Notes: a model not told the origin generated them from the letters alone. Positions 21,345 to 31,906 are shown, counted from the first letter of the stretch. The stretch: 64,000 bases of DNA from Eurosta solidaginis (GCF_040869045.1 NC_090324.1:52667346-52731345); one strand, 5' to 3'. Numbers and translations are program-made.

Positions 21345-21563
21345 ATGTCATCTAATCACAGGGAACACCCCAGTACATGGGAAGATAAAGATATTAGAAA
21401 TAAAACAGAGGTAGATTATGAAAAACAGCTCCTATGGTTAAAACCATTTTGGAAGAAAATAGGCATGAAAAGGGAACCTACAGTAGAAGATGTAAAAAAC
21501 CCTACAACAACAGAGGAAGAAATAGCTAGGATGATAAGAACGGTCTTCCCAAATGAAAAATAA
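21345..21563 (+). CDS. Small conserved ORF (WLK-FWKKIGM) in gypsy-A
   Basis: 72 codons. A gypsy-C homologue at 59602-59826 shares WEDK, then YEK-x-LxWLKxFWKKIGM, EPTxEDVxNPTTxEEEIARM and a final FP. Differences are scattered substitutions, yet both stay open, unlike gag and pol nearby, so the protein is probably used. The function is unknown. It precedes the membrane-protein ORF in both elements. Confidence 0.65.
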   Translation: MSSNHREHPSTWEDKDIRNKTEVDYEKQLLWLKPFWKKIGMKREPTVEDVKNPTTTEEEIARMIRTVFPNEK

Positions 21564-21976
21564 TTTTTTTTTAGAATTAAAATCTAATACTAAGTCGTAC
21601 ATTAACTGACGAATGAATAAATAAATAAATACAAATTTTCTTAGTAAAAATTTTTTTAAAAATGGCATGGTGGAAAACTATACTAAATGGTATACTAATA
21701 GGTATCGCAGGATACGAAGTTGGTAAGGAAAATACAGAAAAATAGCATAAAAAATTATTTTTAAAATATTGTGTAAAATGAAAAAAAAAAATTTTACATT
21801 AAAATGCTAAAATTAAACAAATTTTTCCAACGAAATCTTTCTTAAACTTTTAGGTCAACTAAATAAGGAAAAATAATAAAAATAAAATGGAATGCATAGG
21901 TTAAAGAATAAAATCAAAAATTTTATTAAAAATTAAAATTTAGTTCATTACTCATAGAAGCAGGAAGATAGCCAAA

Positions 21977-22243
21977 ATGTCTTGGTGGACAAAAATAGCC
22001 CAAGGCATTATGATAGCCATAGCTGGCTATGAATTCGGCAAAGAAACCTCTGAAGAGGAAATAGTTGACAATAAATTGGTAAAATATGAGCCACAAGCCC
22101 AAGTGGACACAAAAACTACAGACATTTGGCTAGGTGCTTTAATATGCACGATAGAGCTATTAATCATAGCGATAGCCGCTATCCTTAAAAACTATATGAA
22201 AATCAAATATAGGCAAACGAATAACGTGCAACAACGCATATAA
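21977..22243 (+). CDS. Small single-pass membrane protein in gypsy-A
   Basis: 88 codons. The N-terminus WWTKIAQGIMIAIAGYEFGK is short and hydrophobic-amphipathic. A transmembrane segment follows at about residues 52-70 (IWLGALICTIELLIIAIAAI), then a basic tail KNYMKIKYRQ. The gypsy-C homologue (59061-59333) keeps all three parts and ends QDRI against QQRI. A degenerate partial duplicate of its N-terminus lies at 21662-21740 (AWWKTILNGILIGIAGYEVGK-like). Membrane anchoring is inferred from sequence; the role is unknown. Confidence 0.65.
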   Translation: MSWWTKIAQGIMIAIAGYEFGKETSEEEIVDNKLVKYEPQAQVDTKTTDIWLGALICTIELLIIAIAAILKNYMKIKYRQTNNVQQRI

Positions 22244-22339
22244 AATTTTTTTTTCTTCTCCTTCTACCCAAATTTCCAAACTCAAAGCTGAGAAGAGCAA
22301 TAAATAATTGAAGTAAAATCTCAGATAGTAAGTCTCAAA

Positions 22340-22480
22340 ATGTCACAATCGACAGTAAAGGTAGCTCTGCCTAATGCGAACAGAAAATCCAAAATTCGCA
22401 TAATTCCTTCGATAGCCCCTGACAAAGATGGCCAGGAAGCAATAGGAAATTCTAGGACAGTGGAAGTAAGCAAGACCTAA
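22340..22480 (+). CDS. 46-codon ORF in gypsy-A
   Basis: A short basic peptide (MSQSTVKVALPNANRKSK start, ending VEVSKT). It begins 97 bp after the membrane ORF. The MSQ start resembles the position where gypsy-B gag begins (MSQTIVEF). It may be the gag N-terminus cut by the internal deletion; this is an inference. Confidence 0.35.
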   Translation: MSQSTVKVALPNANRKSKIRIIPSIAPDKDGQEAIGNSRTVEVSKT

Positions 22481-22729
22481 AAAAAAATATACTAATATTT
22501 TACAACCAGCTCATAACAACAAGCATGAAGAAAAAGTCACAACGAGAACCTATATATATAGATAAATATTAAAGCGCTATATAAATTTGCAAGAAAAGAC
22601 TAGTCGCGCTCGTTTTCATCTTAGGATAGAAAAATGGTAGCGTAGAAAAATTTTCAAGCAACCAGATTGTTGAGGAAGTTATTGGCTTAGGACAATATTC
22701 GACCAGGCATAAAAGAAATGCCGGCAATC

Positions 22730-23000
22730 CAGGACTTGAAATTTATAAGGAAAACACAGTTGTCCTGAGGGACAAATTAGTGAAAATAATTGAATATTTA
22801 CTGCAGTAGGCGAATTTATAAAATAATAAATGGTACCCAAGTTCTCAAAGATCAAATAATTGCACTAACCAAAGAGGTTATGCATGTGACAACCCCGGTA
22901 TAAAAATAAAAATAATTCTTCATAAAAGTCATGACGATTCTGTCTTGGTGGCCGCCGCAGAAATCGCATGACTCATAAGATCAAAAATGATGCTGTAAAA
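22730..23000 (+). pseudogene. Remnant of pol upstream of the integrase in gypsy-A
   Basis: Broken frames read NTVVLRDKLVK, TQVLKDQIIALTKEVMHVT and, after stops, a remnant matching the HDD...GGHPG region of gypsy-B (30338-30598). Gypsy-C has the same block at 58190-58720. This identifies gypsy-A as a deletion derivative of the same family. Confidence 0.6.
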
Positions 23001-23814
23001 TAGGGAAATTATCGAAAATATAAAAATAACATTTAAAAGATACAAAACATTCTTCTTCGCACCCACTGTACCTTCCACTCATCCATTAACAGAACTACTA
23101 TCAATACATAGCTACCCCGCTCTTCCATCAGCAACCCCTCTATTGTATTTACCTTATTATGAATGAAAAAAGGTAAAAAAAATGCCAAGTGAAAAAAAAT
23201 CTTTTTCCTTGAATAATAAACAGAATTAGTTTAATAAAATAAAATAAATACAATCATTTATTGCCTAGGTCTAAGGTCATATTTTTACATATTAGGACAA
23301 TACTTCACTTTAACCCCAATATATAGAATAGGAAAATAGTTTGCATAAGATATGGAATTAATAATCCATAAGAATAGGCTTAAACGCATATAAAATAAGC
23401 ATTCCATGTTACTCATTGCACATTAAATATCGAAAAAAAAAATCGAAAAAACGATTTTTTTTTTCTCTTTCTCAATTACATATTTACATAAATTATTATA
23501 AATACATAAACATTAGGGAATAGATACCGACAAACGGATTTTAATTGGGTGCACACATTTAAAATCCGACTACAAAAATGTATACAATAAATAAAATAAA
23601 TAAAATAAGAATAATAATCATTAAACAAAAAAAAAAAACTTTTTCTTTTTAAAATAATAATAATGTAAACAATAAATATAGCAGTAATAAATATATCAAG
23701 GTCAGCAAATCAAAAACAAAAATCAAAATATCAAAATATTAACAATACGACAAAGAGTCTTATACAATTTATTCACACAACAAATGTATAACTCTCTTTT
23801 TCTAAGGTGGATGG
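23001..23814. other. AT-rich 3' region of gypsy-A
   Basis: About 80% A+T with no ORF. It ends in TCTAAGGTGGATGG directly before the LTR, the probable polypurine tract. Confidence 0.5.
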
Positions 23815-24341
23815 TGTAGCATTATACGTCACACCCACTGTATTGTATCATTATACGTCACACCCACTGTAACATACTTGCGGCATTACGCATAACAAAC
23901 TCCAAATATATTTTAGTAATAATCATATTGCAATATTTTCCAACATAAATTATTGAACTAACCCAGACGGCTAACCAACATCAATGGAATGGCGAATATG
24001 AGACCCATATCCATTCACAGTTAATAAACTATACATAAAAAATATACAACCCATGGTGTGAAAATATCAAAACACTCAAATTGATCTGCTGACGCTGCTA
24101 AATGTACAAAACTACATGTATGGAGTTATGCATACAAAACTACATGTATACAAAGACTGTATACCAACGTACATGTATGCATAACCCATTTCCTATGTAC
24201 TTATTTTTAGTTATTAGTATTAAGATATTTATGAATGTATAGGTTAAGCAAATTACTATAAAAGACGAGAAATTAATTAATAAAACAAGATTTAATGTTG
24301 GACAACCAAATTCTTCACTTCTTTTATTTTAGTACCTTTCA
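23815..24341 (+). repeat. Gypsy-A 3' LTR
   Basis: 527 bp, matching 19747-20276 with a few substitutions and a short deletion in the TGTATG run. Followed by the AAAG target copy. Confidence 0.9.
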
Positions 24342-24361
24342 AAAGTACAAAGAAAGGGTTA

Positions 24362-24976
24362 TGTGGCGAACCCGCGTGTTACCAACTCCCCTTAGCCTCC
24401 CTCAACACCAATAGGCCTCTGCTTTCTTACTATTTCCGCGATCAATTATATTCATGCTTGCCTTGTAGTTGCAATAACAAGAACAACAAAAGAAAAAAAA
24501 AAAGATGACAAGCAGAAAGTGAAAGCAGGCATATTGTGAAAGATATTTGAATTTTTTCTTTTCTCATACACGTAATCCGTTGTTGTTGTTGGCTCGTAAG
24601 CCCAGTTTTTTTGTTCCTTTTTATCATCAGGCGTTCGTAAAGCATGAATTGGCATACCTGAGTTTATCATGGCTATACATATATATATAAAAATACATAT
24701 TGTAGGAATACATTATAACATTGTAGGAATACATACTTATGGCATTACGTTATGGCGTAAGGTACACTAAGTTATACATATGTGAACACAGCCTAAGTAC
24801 TGGTTACACCTTATGTTTATGTTTATGAAATAGCGAGTAAGTCGTTTGTAAAGAACTAGAGAATAAGAAAATACGATATACACGCCATTTTGAAGAAATA
24901 AAAAGGAGGTTGATTCGATTTTTGGACACCGACGTGACTGTAAGTGTTTTCTTTATTCCCCGCGGATTCATGTAAT
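24362..24976 (+). repeat. SAP-1 5' LTR
   Basis: Starts TGTGGCGAAC. The right end is estimated, because the 3' copy is truncated; the border is placed just before ATTGCATCAGAAGTGG. It contains TTGTTGTTGTTGGCTCG and a ~22-bp direct repeat (ATTGTAGGAATACAT, near 24700). Confidence 0.65.
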
Positions 24977-25050
24977 ATTGCATCAGAAGTGGTGCGCGAA
25001 ACCACCCTGTCATTGAAAAAGCAAAGGCTAAGTAAAAATTAATTTTAACG

Positions 25051-25674
25051 ATGAACAAAACCAGTGAAATAATAAATGCTGAGAAATATACGCTGTTGCA
25101 ACTAAAAGCGTGGTGCACAGCAGAGGGCGTAAATGCGAGCGGCGCTAAAGCTTCTTTAGCGGCACGGCTGAGTGAGCTCTCTGCAGAAGCGCGTGGACTT
25201 TGTCCTGGGGATGGCGTTCCCGAAGGAAGATTTCCAAGGAGACAGCATGTAACTGCCGATAGCGACGATGAAACTTTATCTTCAGATAACAGCTCAGTCA
25301 ACGGTGCACATAACGGAGCGAGCAATGATGCGAATAAAAGTACAGTAAATCACGGTGCGGAAAATGTAGCGTTAAACGAGTCCAACAACGATAATGGTGT
25401 GGCTGGTGATCCCAATAACGACAATGGTGCGGCTAACAATCATAATGACGACAATGGTGCGGCCAATGATATCAACGACGACAATGTTATCCTAAATTTG
25501 AGGAATGGTCGATTTGGCACACATTCAATACACAATGACGAAGCCGAATACCAGCAGGGCAACGACGATGACATAGCTTGCGTTTCAGCCGCCAACAAAA
25601 GTGACGAAAAAAACAAAATTCTACTGCTAGAATTACTAGTACTACAATTAGCACTAGAGAAGGAAAAAAAGTAG
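25051..25674 (+). CDS. SAP-domain gag N-terminal part (SAP-1)
   Basis: 207 codons. Residues 13-43 (YTLLQLKAWCTAEGVNASG, then KASLAARLSEL) fit the SAP fold: helix, glycine turn with a polar G, then KxxLxxRL. SAP domains bind AT-rich DNA or chromatin. A long Asn/Asp-rich low-complexity region follows, with repeats of NNDNGAAN type. A one-base shift at the run of A's near 25670 separates it from the gag core in the next frame. A second, unrelated element here (39174) has the same N-terminal domain. Confidence 0.7.
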   Translation: MNKTSEIINAEKYTLLQLKAWCTAEGVNASGAKASLAARLSELSAEARGLCPGDGVPEGRFPRRQHVTADSDDETLSSDNSSVNGAHNGASNDANKSTVNHGAENVALNESNNDNGVAGDPNNDNGAANNHNDDNGAANDINDDNVILNLRNGRFGTHSIHNDEAEYQQGNDDDIACVSAANKSDEKNKILLLELLVLQLALEKEKK

Positions 25675-26818
25675 TGAATAATGTGACGAACAATGGCGAT
25701 TTGCCATTGGAAACACTAAAACAATTATTTTCGACGTATGATGGAAGTGATGGTTTTGAGCTGTGGCAGTCACAGTTACTACACCTCAAAAATACATTAA
25801 AAATTGATAGCGAGAAACTTAGTTTGGTCGTTCGCTTGAAATTAAAGGGTATTGCTTTGTCATGGTATAACACAAATAATATGCATCTATACAGTCTTGA
25901 CGATATGCTGAAGGAAATGGCAATGGTTTTTACGCAGAAAGACAACACGTTAACCATACGTCGTCGTTTCGTAAAGCGCGTCTGGAGTGCAGATTAATCG
26001 TTTGGCAACTACTACTATGATAAATGTCTACTGAGCAGCGGCCTTAAAACTAGTGATATGGAACTAGTGGAATACCTCATTGACGGTATTCCCAACAAAC
26101 AGCTGCAAATCCAAGCAAAACTACAAAATTTTAACAATGCAAATAATTTAATGAGATAATTTCGCACCATTGAGCTGCCGCAAAGCTCAAATGCTCGAGT
26201 TAGTACAAACAGGTTGAGATGCTACAACTGTAACGCTTCAGGCCATATATCCAAGGACTGCAATAAACCAAAGCGCGAAATGGGGGCATGTTTCGCATGT
26301 GGCGAAAAAGGGCATTTCGCGACCAGCTGTAAACAGTACAAGAAGTCAGCAAACAATAAAAACAACAACTTTGTAAGTTATTTTAGCATATGTATTTTAG
26401 CTAACCCTAATATTAATATGGTTGTAGAAGGCCTAATCGATTCAGAGAGTCCCATAAGCTTGCTTAAGCAATGTCTAGTTCCAGGAGGAGTGCTGTTACA
26501 AGAAATCAAAGAAAATTACTATGGAATAAATAATTCAAAATTAATAACTTTCGGAAAATTACTCTGTTATGTGAATATATGAATAAAGACGTTTTAATTG
26601 AAATCGTAGTGGTTCCCAATGAATCGATTAGACACAATGTTATACTAGGTAGAAATTTTATTGAGGCAAGTGAAGCCAAACTCAAAATAAGCGAAGTAGA
26701 GCTGATAGGTGAGGTAGAGGTTGTCGGGTTAAATAAAAATGTAAACTTTAAAAATTCGGAAGTTGGTCAGGAACAAAGTGTTACAAAATATATATATGAA
26801 AAAAAGGTGACGTTATAA
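25675..26818 (+). pseudogene. SAP-1 gag core, zinc knuckles and protease, broken
   Basis: The gag core is FSTYDGSDGFELWQSQLLHL with LKGIALSWY, typical of Ty3/gypsy gag. Stops at 25996 and near 26157 interrupt it. Two CCHC knuckles follow: CYNCNASGHISKDC and CFACGEKGHFATSC. The protease has LIDSESPISLL, where DSG became DSE, so the catalytic Gly is lost. HNVILGRNFI is the protease C-terminal block. Confidence 0.75.
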
Positions 26819-26826
26819 GAGAATTA

Positions 26827-27306
26827 TTGGCAATTAATATAGATAGTTCTAACGATGTTGAATATACAGTAGGAAATAAAGTTAGTGATATCGATAAGAA
26901 AAGTTTTCACAAACTATATTCGAGTGAATACTTGCACGCGGAGCGGCCACTCGAACCTAGAGTTAAACAAGAATTAAATTTAACGTTAGAGAACAAAAAG
27001 CCTTTCAGCTGCGCCCCTAGAAGGTGTTCATACAGCGAAAAGATAGAACTACAAAAGATCATAGACGATTATTTAGCAAAGGGGTATATACGGCTTAGTG
27101 ATTCCGAATTCGTTTCACCAATAGTGTTGGTAAAAAAGAAAACCGGTGATTTGCGTATGTGCATAGATTATAGAAAATTAAATAAGGTTACGTCGAAGGA
27201 TAGATATCCAATACCTCTGGTAGATGACTTGTTAGACAAGTTGGTGAACAAAAAATGGTTCACAAAGCTAGACCTAAAAAATGGGTTCTTACTATGCGCT
27301 GAATAA
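26827..27306 (+). pseudogene. SAP-1 reverse transcriptase, N-terminal third
   Basis: Contains YLAKGYIRLSDSEFVSPIVL, VKKKTGDLRMCIDYRKLN and YPIPLVDDLLDKL, then FTKLDLKNGF, the Ty3/gypsy RT block with the first catalytic Asp. The frame ends at a stop after LLCAE, and the YVDD box, RNase H and integrase are absent before the 3' LTR. Confidence 0.8.
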
Positions 27307-27638
27307 TGAATTCCATTATGCTTCCTTAAATTGTAACAAATCTCTTCGTTATAACCCGAAGAAAAAGAGCACACAAATACAAAAAAAGAAAATGGATCAA
27401 GAATAAGAATGTAAAATAGTAGCAAACCTAAATTATAAATTAGAATAGAAACAAAAATTCAAAAGGATTAATTACTCCCGTCTATAATTCAAGACAAAGA
27501 ACCACAAAGATTGAGCTTTTAAAGTTAACTTAATTATAGTATCATACTAATAAGTATAGTTGAAGTGCCTATATACATATTTACATAAATGTAACATTCA
27601 GAGCAGGAATAGTTTCATTCATTCGTACTTTTGGGCCA
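27307..27638. other. Post-deletion remnant before SAP-1 3' LTR
   Basis: Non-coding, AT-rich; ends ACTTTTGGGCCA before the LTR. No other content seen. Confidence 0.4.
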
Positions 27639-27710
27639 TGTGGCGAACCCACGTGTTACCAACTCCCCTTAGGCTCCCTCAACACCTATAGGCCTGAGCT
27701 TTCTTACTAT
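27639..27710 (+). repeat. SAP-1 3' LTR, left piece
   Basis: Matches 24362-24433 and is broken at TTCTTACTATTT by the LINE/SINE insertion. Confidence 0.8.
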
Positions 27711-27744
27711 TTTTTTATTTATTTATTTAAATAAAAATAAATGT

Positions 27745-28080
27745 AAGGCGCGATAACCTACGAAGAGATCTAAGGCCGAGCTTCTCTTCCAACTTGCGTC
27801 GTGCTCCTATTGATTTTCCCTACAAATTGGCCGGACCGGGCCTACATGTTTCATGCCGACTCCGAACGGCAAGGCAGATGAGTTTTCACTGAGAGCTTTT
27901 CATGGCAGAAATACACCCGGAGCGCTTGCCAAACACTGCCGAGGGGCGACCCCGCTTAGAAAAATTTTCTTCTAATTGAAAAACCTTATTTCTAAAATTT
28001 TGATGTTGTTTTGCCCGGGGTGTGAACCCCATACGGTGTGGTAGGCGGAGCACGCTACCATCACACCACGGTGGCCGCCA
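27745..28080 (-). repeat. tRNA-derived SINE, copy 2
   Basis: A complete head on the minus strand: GGCCACCGTGGTGTGATGG (A-box side) and GGTTCACACCCC (B-box side), then the ~270-bp body and an (AAAT)n tail at 27709-27744. It sits in the AAAT tail of the LINE at 28081. Confidence 0.85.
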
Positions 28081-28617
28081 TTTATTTATTTATTTATCTC
28101 GTATTAATCTAGAAAATGTGAACATTTTCATACAGATTACAAGAAAAAAAAAAAAGACACACAGTTATTTAATCGTAAAAACTAAAAGTTACATAAAAGT
28201 TTACGTATATAAGTCACTTAATACCGATTCAAACATATGTTTTGTGGAGAAAAAGTCCAGACCCACAGCATTTGAAAGCATATTAAACTCTTTTAAAACT
28301 CTTTAAATTGGAGCATTATACGCGTAATTTGTTCTAACCGTGTCCAGCCAGAAAGTATCGTGATTGCGTAGACTCCTCTGTGGGATGTTGAAACAAATTC
28401 TGGCCAGCAGAAATGGGCAGTCAATCGCTCCACTTATCAAGTCGAAAACAAAGTTGAGAGACATAATAGAACGTCTGCTGTTTAACGATTTTAAGCTTAT
28501 AAGCAAACAGCGACTACTGTAAGAAGGAATCGGGTCATTGAAATGCAAAGACTGTAGGGCAAAGCGCACAAAAACTTTTTGCATACGTTCAAGCCTGGTA
28601 ATGTGACAATTATAGAA
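28081..28617 (-). pseudogene. LINE ORF2 C-terminal fragment inside SAP-1 LTR
   Basis: The minus frame reads LERMQKVFVRFALQSLHF, SRCLLISLKSLNSRRS and, near its end, RNHDTFWLDTVRTNYAYNAPI. It is the same type of LINE C-terminus as at 16638 and 46588. 5'-truncated, with an (AAAT)n-like tail at 28081-28097. Confidence 0.7.
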
Positions 28618-28812
28618 TGGCCTCCGCGATCAACTATACTCACGCTTGACTTGTAGTTGCAATAACAAGAACAACAAAAGAAAAAAAAAAGATGACAAGC
28701 AGAAAGTTAAAGCAGGCATTTTGTGAAAGAAATTTGAATTTTTATCTTTTCTCATACACGTAATCCGTTGTTGTTGTGGGCTCGTAAGCCCAGTTTTTTT
28801 GTTCTTTTTTAA
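28618..28812 (+). repeat. SAP-1 3' LTR, right piece (truncated)
   Basis: Resumes at CCGCGATCAACTATA (matching 24437) and continues to TTTTTTGTTCTTTTTT, then breaks off into satellite sequence. Confidence 0.8.
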
Positions 28813-28859
28813 CACGCTTTTATTAGCTTGTCCTGTATGTAGCGGAATCTTTGAGCTTA

Positions 28860-30126
28860 ATTTTCACCGGTTTCTAGAAGTCTGATTAATTTGAAACTTT
28901 GCATACGTATCAGCGACCGATGAAAATGCATTAATGTGATGGTGTAGTGACATAAGGTCAACGGTCATAATTTCAATTGGCCTTATCACCACTTTGAATG
29001 GCGATAAGTTTGATTGCAACTTTGCACACATATCAAGGCTCGATGGCAATGTATTAGTGTGATGGTGTGGTGACATAAGGTCAACGGCCATAAGGTCAAT
29101 TGGCCTTATTACCACTTTGAATGGCCACAAGTTTGATTAGAACTTTGCACACGTATCAAGGCTCGATTACAATGCATTAATGTGATGGTGTGGTGACATA
29201 AGGTCAACGGCCATCAGGTCAATTGGCCTTATTACCACTTTGAATTGCCATAAGTTTGATTGAAACTTTGCACACGTATCAAGGCTCGATGACAATGCAA
29301 TAACGTGATGGTGGGGTCACATAAGGTTAACGGACATAAGGTCAATTGAAGTTGTGACCACCCCAAATGGCCATAGATTTGAAACCTTGCACATAATGCG
29401 AAAAACGCATTCCTTTATTAATAATAGAAGTGGATGTGTGGCACATCTACGAAATAGCATACTGGTGCCCTTTTTGACACGCTTTTATTAGCTTGGCCTG
29501 AATATAACGGAATCTTTGAGTTTAATTTTCATCGGTTTCTAGAAGTCTGATTAATTTGAAACTTTGCATACGTATCAAGGACCGATGACAATGCATTTAC
29601 GTGATGGTGCGGTGACATAAGATCAACGGCCATAAGGTCAATTCGCCTTATTACCACTTTGAATGGCGATAAGTTTGGTTGAAACTTTGCACTCATATCA
29701 AGGCTCGATGAAAATGCATTAATGTGATGGTGTGGTTAGCTTGGCCTGTATGTAACGGAATCTTTGAGTTTAATTTTCACCGGTTTTTGGAAGTCTGATT
29801 AATTTGAAACTTTGCATACGTATCAAGGACCGATGACAATGCATTAATGTGATGATGTGGTGACATAAGATCAACGGCCATAAGGTCAATTGGCCTTATT
29901 ACCACTTTGTATGGCCATAAGTTTGGTTGAAACTTTGCACTCATATCAAGGCTCGATGAAAATGCATTAATGTGATGGTGTGGTGACATAAGGTCAACGG
30001 CCATAAGGTCAGTTGGCCTTGTTACCTCTTTGAGTGGCCATAAGTTTGATTGAAACTTTGCACATGTATCAAGGCTCGATGACAATGCAATAATGTGATG
30101 GTGGGGTCATATGAGGTTAACGGACA
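28860..30126. repeat. ~123-bp satellite array
   Basis: About ten units with AACTTTGCACACGTATCAAG, GCTCGATGACAATGC, GTGATGGTGTGGTGACATAAG and TCAATTGGCCTTATTACC; early starts 28895, 29018, 29141 and 29264 give a 123-bp period. A longer segment (GCCTGTATGTAACGGAATC plus CACCGGTTT) recurs near 28830, 29490 and 29740, so the array has a second-order structure. Confidence 0.85.
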
Positions 30127-30337
30127 TGCAACCATAAACTAGGATAAAATTTTCGAATATCGCTTTGGCTATTGTTTTTGCTGGATATTGGTATTGCAAC
30201 CTATCGTATCTATTTGTACTGTGTCGAACGCTTTTGTGGGCGTTTCGGTTATAATCATAGGCTATTTCAAATTTTTAATTATTTTATTTTTATTACAATG
30301 AGCGCATTTTTTTATATATTTTTTTTGATAGCATTTT

Positions 30338-30858
30338 TCACTCCTTTTTATTTGTCATGCGATGTATTCCTGGGTGGCCACCAAAAACAACATCGTCATG
30401 AAATTTGTGAAGAATTTCTTTAATTTTTCCATTATTTGTCACATGCATAACTTCTGGAGTTAATGCTATAATTAAATTTTTGAGAACTTTGGTACCAATT
30501 TCTTTAAATGTGTCTACCCGGGTATAATTATCTTTAAACAATTTGTCGCCTAAGGACAAATGTATTTTTCTAATTCCTAAATTGCCGGCTTCTTTCATAA
30601 GCCTGGCAAAGAATTGACCTAAGAAAATCTTCGCCCCAACAATTAGATTTTTTATATTAATTTCGCTAAAAATTTTCTTTCCTTTTTTGAAACGTAATTT
30701 CGGAGGATCGAAAACGAGCTGGACCAGTCTCTTTACTTCACATTTATTTAGCGCTTCAAATATTATTGGGTTCTCTTTGTGACTTTTTATTTCTTCAAAT
30801 TTACTACTGGACTCATTATTGTTTTGATTTTTGTAAGTTTCCGACCTAGTCGTAACTT
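30338..30858 (-). pseudogene. Gypsy-B pol linker and integrase N-terminus
   Basis: Reads VKRLVQLVFDPPKLRFKKGK, IRKIHLSLGDKLFKDNYTRV and the HHCC-type zinc-binding start ILHKFHDDVVFGGHPGIHRM. It stops there, so the catalytic core is absent. Confidence 0.7.
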
Positions 30859-31176
30859 TTATTTTATTTGTTTTATTTCTTTAATATCTATGCGTGATAA
30901 TGCGTCGGCTACATAGTTTTCTTTACCTACGATATACTCCACCTCGAAATCATATTCTTCCGGATCTAATCTGATTCGATTTAACTTTGATGACGGATTT
31001 TTCATCGAAAATATGAATGTGAAGGTTCTGTGGTCTGTTTTGACCAAAAATTTTCCACCGTAAACGTATGGTCTAAAATATGTTAAGGCCCAATGAATGA
31101 CCGCTAATTTCTTCTCAATTGTTGCTTTATTAATTTCTCCTTTAGTAAATGATCGTGATGCATAGGCAATTGGCAA
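30859..31176 (-). pseudogene. Gypsy-B RNase H fragment
   Basis: PIAYASRSFTKGEINKATIE, FLVKTDHRTFTFIF and the final EYIVGKENYVADALSRI are the standard Ty3/gypsy RNase H blocks, including DHR and the ADALSR end. Its N-terminal half is missing. Confidence 0.85.
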
Positions 31177-31293
31177 TTGTTTTCCTTCATGCTCTTGGCT
31201 TAATACTGCTCCGCAAGCATATCCACTTGCGTCAGTTGTTATACAAAACTGTTTATTGAAATCGGGATAATGTAGGATATTAGGGCTTATTAG

Positions 31294-31906
31294 TTACCTC
31301 AGAAATTGGAATTTTGTTGGCAAATATGTAACATTGAATTTGTATTTCCAGTTGCAACTGTTAGTAAATTTTGATATAGCTTCGTTTATTGTTGTGAACG
31401 TTCCAGCTTGCATAATTGTTTTTACTTTATCGCTGGGGCAGTTTTTACAAATAGCTTTCACAGCTGATTGTGTAGCATACTTGGTTGCTAACTCTGGTGT
31501 TAGTCCGTCAGATATGTATGCTCCTTCCAACGATTTTGTGAGCTTTTCAATTTCGGCAGTGTATTGATTTGCAGTTCTACCGCGCTGTTGGATATTCAGG
31601 AGTTATGCTGCCAAAACTTCAACTGATTCACCCTTAATTGCTGTTTTTAATTTTTTTTATTGCCTCAATTGAGCTTTCAGTGCTTATTAGGTTTCTGGCT
31701 GTTCCTTTCAGCTTGGTTTTTAACATCGAAACCGCTACAGCTTCATGGGTATCCTTAATTTGTTCTAAGATATCCAAAGCATCCAAAAAGCTACTCAAGT
31801 TTTCAGCCTTACCATCGAATTCTGGCAAAACTGATGAAGCAGTCTTTAAAAATTCGACTATTGTTTGTGACATTTTGTTGCTTTCAGTTTGTGAGGTTTT
31901 ATTCAA
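31294..31906 (-). pseudogene. Gypsy-B gag
   Basis: From MNKTSQTESNKMSQTIVEF, with LPEFDGKAENLSSFLDALDI and LKTKLKGTARNLI, then after a frame break YISDGLTPELATKYATQSAV and IMQAGTFTTINEAI. This is the Mdg1/412-type gag pattern. It breaks off where the RT deletion begins. Confidence 0.7.

Larger units (their letters stand above)
19747..24341 (+). mobile_element. Gypsy-A: deleted 412/mdg1-like LTR retrotransposon
   Basis: LTRs at 19747-20276 and 23815-24341 are nearly identical (about 98% by eye) and flanked by a perfect 4-bp duplication AAAG (19743-19746, 24342-24345), as expected for Ty3/gypsy. A TGGCGATCCTGCCAG primer-binding site starts at 20277. Inside are a hairpin, four small ORFs, a remnant of the integrase N-terminal region and AT-rich filler; gag, protease and RT are gone. 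High LTR identity indicates recent insertion, so it moved with help from a complete relative. Confidence 0.9.
24362..28812 (+). mobile_element. SAP-1: gypsy-type retrotransposon with SAP-domain gag, truncated
   Basis: The 5' LTR starts at 24362 (TGTGGCGAACCCGCGTG); the 3' LTR starts at 27639, is split by a LINE plus a SINE (about 27711-28617) and stops short at 28812. Inside are a SAP gag, nucleocapsid, protease remnant and the first third of RT; the rest of pol is deleted. The TCAGAAGTGG after the 5' LTR (24983) resembles the primer site of SAP-2 (GTCAGAAGAGG). Confidence 0.8.

Noticed and set aside
28010..28080. Possible real tRNA gene
   Set aside because: Has A/B-box-like parts but no foldable anticodon arm and continues into the SINE body; it is a SINE head.
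28864..30085. Repetitive minus-strand ORFs of 88-102 codons
   Set aside because: Satellite monomers read in frame (123 is divisible by 3), not proteins.
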